A DNA stretch of 64,000 bases from Rhodobacter sp. (GCA_030065095.1 JASJDP010000008.1:62001-126000), one strand, 5' to 3'; positions 54,027 through 63,282 are shown, counted from the first letter of the stretch. A program made the numbers and translations. The notes: generated from the sequence alone by a model not told the origin.

Positions 54027-54855
54027 CGGCGGTCTCCAGAAAGGCAGGGTGGGCGGTGCAGCAGGTCTCGCCCTGCAGGACAAGCCAGGCGGCATGGATG
54101 AGGCCTCGGCCGCAATAGGTCCGCGCGTGATCGAGGCCCGCGTTCAGCGCTTCGATCTTCTCGGACGGGTCCAGCAACGGCACCGCTGTGGTCACTGGCC
54201 GGTTGCCAAGGTCACTGTCCGGCTTCAGGTCGCAGGCCGGGGTCCGCCCGATCCCCGGCCGGCCCGGCAGATCGACGGCATTTGCGATCAATGTGGCGGC
54301 GGCGTCGGCCATCGCCGCATCCCCGGCCAGCACCGTGACGCTGTCGGCGATACCCATGGACTGGCTGCGTCCCTGCCAACCCGATGTGGCGATCCCCCGG
54401 ACGGGCGCATCGGCAGAGAGGATGATCGTGGCTGGCGGAGAGGCGGCAATCGTCGCACGAAAGACCTCGTCGTCGCGAAGATGAACCGCCACGTCACCGC
54501 CGTTGTTGACATAGGCCTTGCGGATACCCGGAACAGTGAGGATTTCGGCGAGGATTTCGTCGGCGACGGCCCCGGCGACTGCCGCCATCGGGGTGACGAA
54601 TTCCGCCGCAAAGGGGGCCACGGCCGCCACCATGCGCCGCCCGACCGGAGTTCGCGCTGGCATTCCGCCAGCGGATTGCCGGCGGAGTGCGGGCAGCTCT
54701 GACACCAGCTCTTCGAGCACCGTTTCGAACCGCCTCGCGGCCGGCGCATAGGCCACGTCCCGCGGTGTGCCATGCGCGTCGACGATCAGGTCTATGGGGC
54801 CGTGCTGAAGGTGCAGCCGCCCCTGCGGCAGGATCCTGGCCTGGGCACGCTGCAT
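54019..54855 (-). CDS. UPF0280 (ApbE-like) family protein
   Basis: 278 residues. VNNGGDVAVHL, VRGIATSGWQGRSQSMGIAD and DAAATLIANAVD are typical of the UPF0280 family, related to ApbE FMN transferases (compare the ApbE motif with GD and AATADA-like strands). It could attach flavin to a partner. It lies one base after the reductase-like gene. The ATG at 54855 gives the normal start QRAQARILPQGRLHLQHG; an ATG 36 codons upstream is inside the previous gene. Confidence 0.85.
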   Translation of the reverse strand: MQRAQARILPQGRLHLQHGPIDLIVDAHGTPRDVAYAPAARRFETVLEELVSELPALRRQSAGGMPARTPVGRRMVAAVAPFAAEFVTPMAAVAGAVADEILAEILTVPGIRKAYVNNGGDVAVHLRDDEVFRATIAASPPATIILSADAPVRGIATSGWQGRSQSMGIADSVTVLAGDAAMADAAATLIANAVDLPGRPGIGRTPACDLKPDSDLGNRPVTTAVPLLDPSEKIEALNAGLDHARTYCGRGLIHAAWLVLQGETCCTAHPAFLETADA

Positions 54856-54856
54856 G

Positions 54857-56338
54857 TTAGTCCGGATCCGGCACCGGGCCGACGGCGCGGGCCGCTGCGC
54901 CGTATTCCCCGCCGGTTTCCAGAATGTCGGCAAGATCGCGCACCGCCGCATCGTGGCCGCCAAGCGTACGGTAGTCTTCGCGCGTCAGGGTGAATTCCAA
55001 TGGCGCCACCAACGCCGGGGTCGGGACGTAGCCAAAGGCGTTGCCCGGCATCCGCGTGACATCCGCCATGATCGTAATTCCGCCGCCCGGCCAAACGTAA
55101 GCCGGCGCGCCGCCGACTGTGACGCTGGTCTTGAGCGCCTGAACCGATTGGGTCAGTTTGACCGGATTCCGCGTGACACCCGCCCGCAACGATCCCCCGG
55201 CGCCGCCCATGAACAGCACGGTGCACAGCGCCGGTTCGCAGTTTTCGGCGATCAGATCGACCGTTGGTTTCAGGGCATCGGGAAGGTCGGCTTTCTGTGG
55301 TACAAGGTCTTCGTCGAGACGAAAAAACCCGTATTGGTCGCCTGTGGTGGAGATCATCAGCAGGGTCAGCCCCGGGCGGGCGCCCTTCTCGGGACGCCAG
55401 GCCCCGAGGATGGTCAGCGGATCTTCGATATTCGTTCCACCCCAGCCGGGGCCAGGCTGCGCCACCTGGAAATACCGCCCGGGGGTCGATCGCCGCCCCT
55501 TGATGCGAATGCCGGTGTCCGGCCAGCCGATCACCTTGCCGGCCTGGTGTTCGCTGACGACCCCGGTGATGTGGTCGTCGACGATCACCACCTCGTCCAC
55601 CAGCCCCTTCCACTGGCTGGCGAACATGCCGATGGTCGCAGAGCCGCAGCCGACGCGCATACGCTCTTCCCTGACGCCGTCGACGATGGGCGCGCATCCG
55701 GCCTGCACGACGACCTCGGCGCCGCCATCGATGGTCAGCGTTACGGCTTCGCAGTTGCACAGGCGCAGCAGCGCGTCACAAGTGACGCGACCCTCGGCCT
55801 TGGACCCGCCGGTCAGGTGATCGACGCCGCCAAGCGACAGCATTTGCGATCCGTACTCGGACGTGATGACAAGCCCGATCGCATCGCCATTCGCCCTCAC
55901 CACCGCACCCTCGTGGCCAAGGTGGCGATCGGTGTCGATCTTCACCTTGACGCCGCAATAGCTGAAGATCGCTTCGGTCACCACGGTGACGAAATCGGCA
56001 CCGTCGACCTCGCTGGAGATAATGAACGGCGCAGGCTTGTAATCGGGATAGGTGGTGCCCGATCCGATGGCGGTCACGGTCAGCGCGTCTTGCGGCGCCA
56101 GGCTGCCGTCCCAATCAGAGGCAAGGAAGGGCACCAGTTCGCCACCCGCGTCGAGCCGCTTGTCGATGATCGTCAGTGGATCGCAGCGGATGATCCGCCC
56201 GCCTTCGTTGGCGTACCGGTCGCAGGCGCCGGTCTGGCCGTCGGCGACGTAGCACATCACCGGGCAGGCGTCGCAGCGGATCTTTTCGGGCTTCTTGGCG
56301 GGGATTTCGCCGCTGGAGGGGTCTGCCCGGGTCGTCAT
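54857..56338 (-). CDS. 6-hydroxynicotinate reductase-like iron-sulfur protein
   Basis: 493 residues. An N-terminal cysteine motif RCDACPVMCYVADGQTGACD (C-x2-C-x3-C-x8-C) is the likely [4Fe-4S] site. The rest is glycine-rich, with two further Cys segments (CDALLRLCNC, RVGCGSATIG). The sequence agrees with proteins annotated as 6-hydroxynicotinate reductase; the clostridial Hnr reduces the pyridine ring in nicotinate fermentation. Its partners here are a molybdo-hydroxylase (ATGA overlap) and UPF0280. The substrate in this organism is unproven, and the enzyme may act on another N-heterocycle. Confidence 0.75.
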   Translation of the reverse strand: MTTRADPSSGEIPAKKPEKIRCDACPVMCYVADGQTGACDRYANEGGRIIRCDPLTIIDKRLDAGGELVPFLASDWDGSLAPQDALTVTAIGSGTTYPDYKPAPFIISSEVDGADFVTVVTEAIFSYCGVKVKIDTDRHLGHEGAVVRANGDAIGLVITSEYGSQMLSLGGVDHLTGGSKAEGRVTCDALLRLCNCEAVTLTIDGGAEVVVQAGCAPIVDGVREERMRVGCGSATIGMFASQWKGLVDEVVIVDDHITGVVSEHQAGKVIGWPDTGIRIKGRRSTPGRYFQVAQPGPGWGGTNIEDPLTILGAWRPEKGARPGLTLLMISTTGDQYGFFRLDEDLVPQKADLPDALKPTVDLIAENCEPALCTVLFMGGAGGSLRAGVTRNPVKLTQSVQALKTSVTVGGAPAYVWPGGGITIMADVTRMPGNAFGYVPTPALVAPLEFTLTREDYRTLGGHDAAVRDLADILETGGEYGAAARAVGPVPDPD

Positions 56339-59061
56339 CGCGTGGCCCTGATCGCGGCGAGGACGCGGTGTGGCAGGGCCGGAAGCCTGGTGATCCGCGC
56401 GCCCGAGGCATGGCGGATCGCATTCAGGATCGCTGGCGCGGTCGGGATCAGAACGTGCTCGCCGAGGCCCTTTAATCCCATCGGCCCTTCGGGGTCGGGG
56501 ACCTCGATGAGGATCGATTCGATGCTGGGCATGTCGCCCGCGGTGGGGATCAGGTAGTCGTGCAGGTTCTCGGTCCGGCCGGGGATGTATTCCTCCATCA
56601 GCGCCATGCCGAGGCCCTGGGCGATACCGCCTTCGATCTGGCCTTCGGCAAGCATCGGGTTGACCACGCGGCCAACGTCGTGGGCGGCCGTCATGTTGTG
56701 AACCTTCACCGTGCCAAGCACCATGTCCACCTCGACCTCGGCGATCTGTGCGCCATAGCCGTAGACGGCATAGGGTTTGCCCTGGCCGTTTTCGTCGAGG
56801 CCTTCTGTGGGCGGGTCATAGGTTTCCTCGGCGCTAAGGACGTAGCCGTGCGGGTTTTCGGGCAGGTCGGCAAGATGGATATCGTGGCTTGCCGTGCCAT
56901 CGGTGATGACAAGCGTGCGGCCGTGAAGACGAAGGCGGGCATCCTCGCCCATATTCGAACGGGCGAGGATGTCGCGCCGCAGCGCCTGTGCGGCCAGCAG
57001 GGCGGCCTTGCCGGTGATATAGGTCTGACGGCTGGCAGAGGTCTTGCCGCAATCGGGGGTCAGGTGGGTATCCGGGCCGATGAGTTCGAATTGTGCAATG
57101 GGCAGGCCAAGCGCATCGGCGGCGATTTGTGTGACAACCGTGTTTGCACCCTGGCCGATATCGGTGGCGCCCTGGTGAATGTTCAACGTGCCGTCGGGCG
57201 TGATCCCGATCCGGATCGTCGAAGGGTTGGGCAGGCCGGTGTTGCCGCAGCCGTACCAGCACGAGGCGATGCCGACGCCGCGGCGGGCTTGTCCGCCTGC
57301 CGCGTTGAACTCTGCCGCCCGGTCGAGGGCGCGGTGCCAGGGCGTGCGAAGCGCGTCGAGGCAGGCAGCAATGCCGACGCCGTGCAGTTCCTGCCCGCAG
57401 ACGGAGCGGTCGCCATCCTGCAGCGCGTTAAGGCGGCGGAAGGCCAGGCGGTCGAGACCCGCCTTTTCCGCCAGATCGTCATAGACGGTTTCCTGCAGGA
57501 TTGCCGCTTGCGGCACGCCGAAGCCCCGGAAGGCGCCGGCGGTGGGGCCGTTGGTGTGCTTCGCCCGCGCCTTGGCGCGGTAGGCCGGCGTCTTGTAAGG
57601 GCCGGAGGCATGGACCGGAACGCGGACGGCGACGGTCGGGCCCCAACTGGCATAGGCGCCGGTGTTGAAATCGCCGTCGAAGACCATTCCGGTGATCTTG
57701 CCGCCGGCATCGCAGCCGATGCGGGCGGTCATCTTTGCGGGGTGCCGCTTGGTCGTCGACATCATCGATTCCGCGCGGCTGTAGATCATGCGGCAGGGGC
57801 GGCCCGTTTTCAGCGCCGCGAGACCGATGAGCGGCTGCAGCGAAAGGTCGAGCTTCGCGCCGAACCCGCCGCCCGCGGCAGCGGGGATGATGCGGACCTT
57901 TTCCTCGGGCAACCCGAGGATTCGGGCGGTGTCGTCGCGATCCATGACCGGCGCTTGAGTGCAGGCCTGTATACAAAGTGTATGACCCTCCGGCCAGGCG
58001 ACGCCGGCCTCGGGCTCGATATAGGCGTGTTCCACATACGATGTCTCGAATTCACCCGATGCAACATGTGCTGTATTGGCCAGTGCGGCGTCGACGTCGC
58101 CCGTCTGCACGAAGCCGGTGATGAGCAAATTGTCGGGTCGGGTCTCATGCAGCGGCGCGTCCGGCTCGGTGTCGAGGCTTACGAAACAGGGTTCGGGGTG
58201 CCACGTGACGGGGAAGGAGGAAAGATCGATTTCATCCAGCGTGGCGGTTTCGGCAACGACGATTGCGATGGCCTCGCCGCGCAAGCGCACGCGGGACGCC
58301 GCCATCGCCGGCTGATCGGCAAAGGGGGGAATGGTGCCGAAGCAATTGATGCCGGGAATATCGGCCGCGGTAAAAACCTGAACCTTGCCAGGGGCTTGAG
58401 CGGCCCAGGAAACGGTGTCGCCTATGGTGAAACTGGCAGCATGATGCGGCGACCGGATGGCGCGAACGTCCATCGCGCCCTGCGGCAGGTAGTCTGCTCC
58501 GAACACTTCCGTGCCAACCACTTTCGGTCGTCCGTCGAGCCGCTCGATCCGGGCCCCCACGGCGCGGCCGGGCTCCGGAATTGCCTCGTCGGCGTCGACT
58601 GTCGCGGCATCGCAGATGGCGTCGACGATCTTTGTATAGCCGGTGCAGCGGCAAAGCACACCGCCGATTGCGTCTTCGACCTCGGCACGGGTCGGGTGCG
58701 GCGTCTCGGCAAGCAATGCACTCGCGGCCATCAGCATGCCCGGCGTGCAGATGCCGCATTGTGCCGCCCCGTGGCGAAGAAAGGACCGCTGCAGGGCGTT
58801 GGCACCCTGCCCGGAAATTCCCTCGACGGTGGTAATCTCGGCACCGGAGGCCCGGGCCGCTGGTGTCAGGCAGGCGCAGACCGGCGCGCCGTCAAGAAGG
58901 ACGGTGCAGGCGCCGCAATCGCCTGCATCGCAGCCGACCTTGGTGCCGAACAGTTTCAGGTCCTCGCGCAACACTTCCGACAGTCTGCGGCCCGGCGCCG
59001 CCGCGGCCGTTCGCCGCTCGCCGTTGACCGTGAAGGTCAGAGAGCCGAACGGGCGGTTCAT
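56335..59061 (-). CDS. xanthine dehydrogenase-family molybdo-hydroxylase (2Fe-2S + Mo subunits fused)
   Basis: 908 residues. Residues ~1-160 are the two [2Fe-2S] domains: the plant-type motif GCDAGDCGACTVLLDG, then CGICTPG and CRCTG. Residues ~170-908 form the molybdopterin-binding part, with GGGFGAKLD, AFRGFGVPQA and the catalytic Glu in GLKGLGE near the C-terminus. Such enzymes hydroxylate N-heterocycles (xanthine, nicotinate, quinoline). The electrons leave through the FAD subunit encoded just upstream. Substrate not determinable. Overlaps both neighbours by ATGA. Confidence 0.9.
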   Translation of the reverse strand: MNRPFGSLTFTVNGERRTAAAAPGRRLSEVLREDLKLFGTKVGCDAGDCGACTVLLDGAPVCACLTPAARASGAEITTVEGISGQGANALQRSFLRHGAAQCGICTPGMLMAASALLAETPHPTRAEVEDAIGGVLCRCTGYTKIVDAICDAATVDADEAIPEPGRAVGARIERLDGRPKVVGTEVFGADYLPQGAMDVRAIRSPHHAASFTIGDTVSWAAQAPGKVQVFTAADIPGINCFGTIPPFADQPAMAASRVRLRGEAIAIVVAETATLDEIDLSSFPVTWHPEPCFVSLDTEPDAPLHETRPDNLLITGFVQTGDVDAALANTAHVASGEFETSYVEHAYIEPEAGVAWPEGHTLCIQACTQAPVMDRDDTARILGLPEEKVRIIPAAAGGGFGAKLDLSLQPLIGLAALKTGRPCRMIYSRAESMMSTTKRHPAKMTARIGCDAGGKITGMVFDGDFNTGAYASWGPTVAVRVPVHASGPYKTPAYRAKARAKHTNGPTAGAFRGFGVPQAAILQETVYDDLAEKAGLDRLAFRRLNALQDGDRSVCGQELHGVGIAACLDALRTPWHRALDRAAEFNAAGGQARRGVGIASCWYGCGNTGLPNPSTIRIGITPDGTLNIHQGATDIGQGANTVVTQIAADALGLPIAQFELIGPDTHLTPDCGKTSASRQTYITGKAALLAAQALRRDILARSNMGEDARLRLHGRTLVITDGTASHDIHLADLPENPHGYVLSAEETYDPPTEGLDENGQGKPYAVYGYGAQIAEVEVDMVLGTVKVHNMTAAHDVGRVVNPMLAEGQIEGGIAQGLGMALMEEYIPGRTENLHDYLIPTAGDMPSIESILIEVPDPEGPMGLKGLGEHVLIPTAPAILNAIRHASGARITRLPALPHRVLAAIRATR

Positions 59062-59906
59062 GCGGTTTCTCTTGCCGCAGACGCAAGCGCGGCCAGGGAT
59101 CGGCGCAAAAGTTCGGTCGCCGCATCGACACGATAGGCGGCATCGCCACGCATGTCGTCGATCGGGGTGAGCGGGGCGGCGACTTGATCTTCGACGACCG
59201 ACGCGGCGGCCCGGTCAAGCGACTGCCCGGTCAGGATGCGTTCCAGGTCCGGCAGGCGGGTGGCGACGGGGCTACAGGCGCCGATGGCGAGGGCGGCCCG
59301 GGCGATGACCCCTCGGTCGATTTCCAGGCGGACCGCCGCCATGGCGATGGAGATGACGAGATATTTGCGTGCGCCGAGTTTCAAAAAGTGGCTGGTGCCG
59401 CGGGCGGACCCGTCCGCAACCAGGATGGCAGTGACGAGTTCGCCGGGCGCGCGCGCGGTTTGTCGGGGGCCGGTCAGAAAGCGCGACAGCGGCAGAACCC
59501 GCGTGGACGTCGCAGAGCGCAGTTCGACTTGCGCGTCGAGCGTCAGAAGACATGGCACAGCGTCGGCAGCGGGGGACGCTGTGCACAGGTTGCCGGCGAC
59601 GGTGCCGGCCGTCTGGATCTGGACCGAGCCGATTTCGCGTGCGGCGAGCTTGAGACAGTCGAAGGCCGGCGGCAAGTCGGCGGTAACGATGTCGGTCCAG
59701 GTGGTGGTGGCGCCGATGCGCCATCCGTCGCCGGTACGGGATATGCCGCGCAGGGCGGGAATTGCGGTTATGTCGAGGACCGGGCCCGGCAGCGCCTTGG
59801 CCGTCGTTGCGGGGTAGAGGTCGGTACAGCCGGCGGCCACGCAAAACCCACCATCGGCCAAAATGCCGAGGGCTTCGTCCACGTTGGTCGGCCGGTGATA
59901 GGTCAC
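59058..59906 (-). CDS. FAD-binding (CoxM-type) subunit of the molybdo-hydroxylase
   Basis: 282 residues: VAAGCTDLYP, and the FAD-binding signature QTAGTVAGNLCTASPAAD. It carries electrons from the [2Fe-2S] clusters to the acceptor. I chose the GTG at 59906 (TYHRPTNVDEAL follows), which has GGGAG 7 bases upstream; the frame is open to 60005 but the residues are not family-like. It is the first enzyme gene after livF and overlaps the large subunit by ATGA. Confidence 0.88.
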   Translation of the reverse strand: MTYHRPTNVDEALGILADGGFCVAAGCTDLYPATTAKALPGPVLDITAIPALRGISRTGDGWRIGATTTWTDIVTADLPPAFDCLKLAAREIGSVQIQTAGTVAGNLCTASPAADAVPCLLTLDAQVELRSATSTRVLPLSRFLTGPRQTARAPGELVTAILVADGSARGTSHFLKLGARKYLVISIAMAAVRLEIDRGVIARAALAIGACSPVATRLPDLERILTGQSLDRAAASVVEDQVAAPLTPIDDMRGDAAYRVDAATELLRRSLAALASAARETA

Positions 59907-59991
59907 ACGCACACTCCCTTTGCCGCAAACTCTGCGTCCGGGGCCGGAGGCTGTCAATGCGAGCACCAGCGGAAGCGGCCTGGCACTCGCC

Positions 59992-60016
59992 GTAAGGCAT
60001 TCCAAAAATGCCTTAC
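59992..60016. repeat. intercistronic hairpin between livF and the hydroxylase genes
   Basis: GTAAGGCATT-CCAAA-AATGCCTTAC, a perfect 10-bp stem with a 5-base loop, right after the livF stop on the minus strand. It has no T-run there, so it is better read as an mRNA-stabilising or partial attenuation signal that sets the ratio of transporter to enzyme than as a full terminator. Confidence 0.65.
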
Positions 60017-60020
60017 CGTT

Positions 60021-60716
60021 TCAGACGCCCATATAACGTTCGATGATTGTGTCCTGCGCGTGCAGATCCCGGGCGGCCAGAGTCTCGCGCCCGCGGCCGT
60101 TTTCGATAAATGTCACACGATCCGCAACGGACAGGACCGCGTCGATACGCTGTTCCACCAGAAGAATCGCCGTGCCAGCGTCGCGCAGGCGCGTGATGAC
60201 GGTGCGGATCGCGTCGATCATCGAGGGTTGCAGGCCCTCGGTGGGTTCGTCGAGCAGCAGCACCTTGGGCTCGATGCAAAGCGCGCGCGCGGTGGCGAGC
60301 ATCTGCTGTTCACCGCCCGACAGCGTCTGGGCGCGCTGATGCAGGCGCTCGCGCAGGCGCGGGAAGAGGTCCAGCACGCGATCGCGGACGGCGCCGGATG
60401 CGCCACGGGTCATCAGGCCGATTTCAAGGTTTTGGGCGACCGTGAGTTCGGTGAACAGGCGGCGGCCCTGCGGGATGTATCCGATGCCTGTCTTCGCACG
60501 CTCGTGCGCGGGCAGCGCGCCGATCTCGGCGCCGTCCAGCACAATGCGCCCGGCCCAAAGCGGCATCAGACCGGTGATCGCTTTCATCGTCGTGGTCTTG
60601 CCCGCGCCGTTGCGGCCCAAGAGGCAGTGAATCTCTCCGCTCTGCACGGTCAGCGAAAGCTCGCGCAGTACCTGGGCAGAGCCGTAGCCTGTATCGATGT
60701 GCTGAAGCTCAAGCAC
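60021..60716 (-). CDS. branched-chain-type ABC transporter ATPase (LivF)
   Basis: 231 residues: Walker A GRNGAGKTT (about 34-42), LSGGEQQ, Walker B LLLDEPTEGL and an EQ/H-loop (VEQRIDAVLS). It starts with GTG at 60716, immediately after the livG stop TAG. LivF-type ATPases energise uptake of branched-chain amino acids or related small acids and amides. It is one of two ATPases of this importer. Confidence 0.9.
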   Translation of the reverse strand: MLELQHIDTGYGSAQVLRELSLTVQSGEIHCLLGRNGAGKTTTMKAITGLMPLWAGRIVLDGAEIGALPAHERAKTGIGYIPQGRRLFTELTVAQNLEIGLMTRGASGAVRDRVLDLFPRLRERLHQRAQTLSGGEQQMLATARALCIEPKVLLLDEPTEGLQPSMIDAIRTVITRLRDAGTAILLVEQRIDAVLSVADRVTFIENGRGRETLAARDLHAQDTIIERYMGV

Positions 60717-61418
60717 CTATCCGGTTCCCAGATAGGCGGCCTGCACATCCGGGTTCGCACGAATCGCGCTGGGGGTCCCTTCGGCCAGGACCTCTCCGAA
60801 ATTCAGGACTGTGATGATGTCGGCGGTTTCCATAACCACGCTCATGTTGTGTTCGATGAGCAGAATGGTCGTTTCGGATTTGAGATCCCGGATCAGCGCC
60901 TTGAAAGCGTCGATTTCGCTGTCGGACAAACCCTGGGTGGGTTCGTCGAGGATTAGAAGACGCGGTTTCTGCGCCAGTCCCATGGCGATTTCCAGAAGAC
61001 GCTGGTGGCCATAGCTGAGATCCCCGGCAAGGCGGCGCTGGTGCTGCAGCAGTCCGACGCGGTCGAGTGCCGCCGGGACCTCGGTCGCGGGATCGCCGCC
61101 AAGGCGCCGGACGGCGAGAGCGACGTTTTCGTGAAGGGTCAGGCGATCGAAGATCGATGTGATCTGGAACGTGTAAGCGATGCCAAGGCGGATGCGGCGA
61201 TGGGCGGGCAGGTGCGAGATATCCTGGTCGGCGAAACGCACGGTGCCGGAGGTGGGTGCGAGGCGCCCGCAGATAAGGCCGATGAGGGTGGTCTTGCCGG
61301 CACCGTTCGGGCCGATGAGCGCGCGGATCTGGCCTTCGGGCACGTCGATGTCGACGTTCCGCACCGCGTGAAGACCACCGAAATCCTTGGACAGCATCCG
61401 GGCGCCGAGCAGCGTCAT
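60717..61418 (-). CDS. branched-chain-type ABC transporter ATPase (LivG)
   Basis: 233 residues: Walker A GPNGAGKTT (about 36-44), LSYGHQRLLEI signature variant (YGHQ instead of SGGQ, common in LivG-like proteins), Walker B LLILDEPTQGL and IEHNMSVVM. The ATG at 61418 overlaps the livM stop by ATGA; an upstream in-frame start at 61616 would run inside livM. Confidence 0.9.
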   Translation of the reverse strand: MTLLGARMLSKDFGGLHAVRNVDIDVPEGQIRALIGPNGAGKTTLIGLICGRLAPTSGTVRFADQDISHLPAHRRIRLGIAYTFQITSIFDRLTLHENVALAVRRLGGDPATEVPAALDRVGLLQHQRRLAGDLSYGHQRLLEIAMGLAQKPRLLILDEPTQGLSDSEIDAFKALIRDLKSETTILLIEHNMSVVMETADIITVLNFGEVLAEGTPSAIRANPDVQAAYLGTG

Positions 61419-62359
61419 GGCAGCCAATTCCAGAGGCGCGCGCGGATTTCTCCGCCGATCCCCTGCCGGGCAAAGAGCGTGAGCGCGACAAGGACAATGC
61501 CGACGACAAGCATGTACGCGGTCGTGAACGCGCTGGCGATATCGATCAGGTAGAACGTGAAGAGCGTTCCCAGAAAGGGGCCGATCAGCGTGCCCGCTCC
61601 GCCGAGCAGGACCCACAGAAGCGGCAGGATCGAGTATTGCACGGTGGCGAAACTTGCGCCGGCATAGCCGAACAAGAGGGCATAGGCGGCGCCGGCGGCG
61701 GCGGAAATCGTTCCCGACAGGACCACCGCGCCGAGTTTATGGCGGAACACGTCATAGCCCAGCATCTGTGCGCGGCTTTCGTTTTCACGGATCGCGATCA
61801 GGGTCCTGCCGAAGGGGTGCCGGATCAGCCACAGCGACAGGGCGAGACACGCGGAAAACAGCATCCAGGCGGCAAAATAACGAGCGGTCGGATCGCTGAG
61901 GTCGATGCCCCAGAGACTTCGCTGCACCTGCTGAATGACGAAGCCTTCGTCGCCGCGGGTCCATTCGCCGAAGTAGAGGATGATCAGATAGCCCGCCTGG
62001 GCGAACATCAGCGTGACGATCATGAACGCGACGCCGGTGGTGCGCAGGGCAAGGGCTCCGACAGCGGCGGACAGGGCAAGGCCGGCCAGCACACCAATCA
62101 AGAGTGCCGGAGCGGGGGTAAAGCCAAGATGGCGGATCATCAGCCCCATGCCGTACATGCCGGCCGCGAAGAACATTGCGTGACCGAGGCTCAAGAGCCC
62201 GGTGTAGCCGAAGAGCAGGTTATAGCCGATGGCGTAGGTGGCCAGCACCATGATCCGGCTGAGGTTGCCGTGGTGATAAGCAGGCAGGATGAACTGCAGG
62301 GCGAAGAGAAGCGCCAGCAGGCCGAAATGCAGCGCGAGGGACTTTTGCGTCTCGGTCAT
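61415..62359 (-). CDS. branched-chain-type ABC transporter permease (LivM)
   Basis: 314 residues with about ten hydrophobic segments and the family motif NLLFGYTGLLSLGHAMFFAAGMYG plus IRENESRAQMLGYDVFRHKL, the cytoplasmic coupling segment (both given in part). Overlaps livH by ATGA (start 62359). The frame stays open far upstream antisense to livH and is not used. Confidence 0.9.
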   Translation of the reverse strand: MTETQKSLALHFGLLALLFALQFILPAYHHGNLSRIMVLATYAIGYNLLFGYTGLLSLGHAMFFAAGMYGMGLMIRHLGFTPAPALLIGVLAGLALSAAVGALALRTTGVAFMIVTLMFAQAGYLIILYFGEWTRGDEGFVIQQVQRSLWGIDLSDPTARYFAAWMLFSACLALSLWLIRHPFGRTLIAIRENESRAQMLGYDVFRHKLGAVVLSGTISAAAGAAYALLFGYAGASFATVQYSILPLLWVLLGGAGTLIGPFLGTLFTFYLIDIASAFTTAYMLVVGIVLVALTLFARQGIGGEIRARLWNWLP

Positions 62360-63282
62360 GCGGGGCGGGCTCCGAACAGGCCCTGCGGACGGAAGACCAG
62401 GACCAGAGCGACGAGCAGGGTGGCGAGGATCTTGGCCAGTGTCGGCGTGAAGAAAACCGAGATTATGCCGTCCGACATACCGATCAGGATCGCCGCGACG
62501 ACCGTTCCCGGCAGTGAACCGAGGCCTCCGATGATCACGACGATGAAGCTGAGCAGCAGCGGGTCGCCGCCCATCAGGTAATGGGCCTGCTGGATAGGCA
62601 CGATCAGAACCGCACCGAGCGCGGCCAGCGCCGCGCCCAGGCCGAAGACGAGGGCATAGATTCGCTCGACGGGAATGCCGAAGGCCTGCGCCATCTCTCG
62701 GTCGAGCTGTGTGGCGCGCATGACCAGACCGATCCTGGTCCGGGTCATCAGCAGCCAGACGCCGATCAGGACGACCGCCGCCGCGCCGATGACCGCAAGC
62801 TTGTAGGTTGTCGTGGACAGCCCCCACGGCCAGTAGAGCCCGAGGCCGTTTTCGCCCCACTCGATCCAGGGCAGCGCGAGGCGGGTGTTGAAGGGCGGCT
62901 CGACGGGCCGCGCCTCGGGGCCGTAGGTCATCAGGGTGAGCTGCTGGATGATGTAGAGCAGGCCGATGGTGACGACGATCGTGCGTTCGGGGTCGTAGTC
63001 GACGCGTTTCAGGATCGTCATGTCGGCCGCGGCCGCGATCACGCCAACGAGGATCGGCGCGACGATCAGGGCGGCGGCGAAGCCAGCCGCCGGATGGCCG
63101 CCCATGGTGGTGGCGATCCACCAGGCGAGCACGGCGCCGAGCATGAAGAATTCGCCGTGGGCGACGTTGACGACGCGCATAACGCCGAAGACGAGCGAGA
63201 GGCCGACGGCGGTCAGGGCGAGGACGGCGGCGGTGACGGCACCCTCGAGCGAGGCGAGCATCAGGTAGGGACCGAACTCCAT
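62356..63282 (-). CDS. branched-chain-type ABC transporter permease (LivH)
   Basis: 308 residues, eight or so membrane helices, with the family features GLSLVFGVMRVVNVAHGEFFMLGA, RATQLDREMAQAFGIPVERIY and GGLGSLPGTVVAAILIG (given in part). It is the first gene of the operon visible in the window. No substrate-binding protein gene is seen; it should lie beyond base 64000 or elsewhere. Confidence 0.9.
   Translation of the reverse strand: MEFGPYLMLASLEGAVTAAVLALTAVGLSLVFGVMRVVNVAHGEFFMLGAVLAWWIATTMGGHPAAGFAAALIVAPILVGVIAAAADMTILKRVDYDPERTIVVTIGLLYIIQQLTLMTYGPEARPVEPPFNTRLALPWIEWGENGLGLYWPWGLSTTTYKLAVIGAAAVVLIGVWLLMTRTRIGLVMRATQLDREMAQAFGIPVERIYALVFGLGAALAALGAVLIVPIQQAHYLMGGDPLLLSFIVVIIGGLGSLPGTVVAAILIGMSDGIISVFFTPTLAKILATLLVALVLVFRPQGLFGARPA

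Noticed and set aside
56560-59136. 858-codon plus-strand open frame opposite the molybdo-hydroxylase gene
   Set aside because: It is antisense to a gene with clear catalytic motifs, has no domain or Shine-Dalgarno support and is a typical shadow frame in GC-rich DNA.
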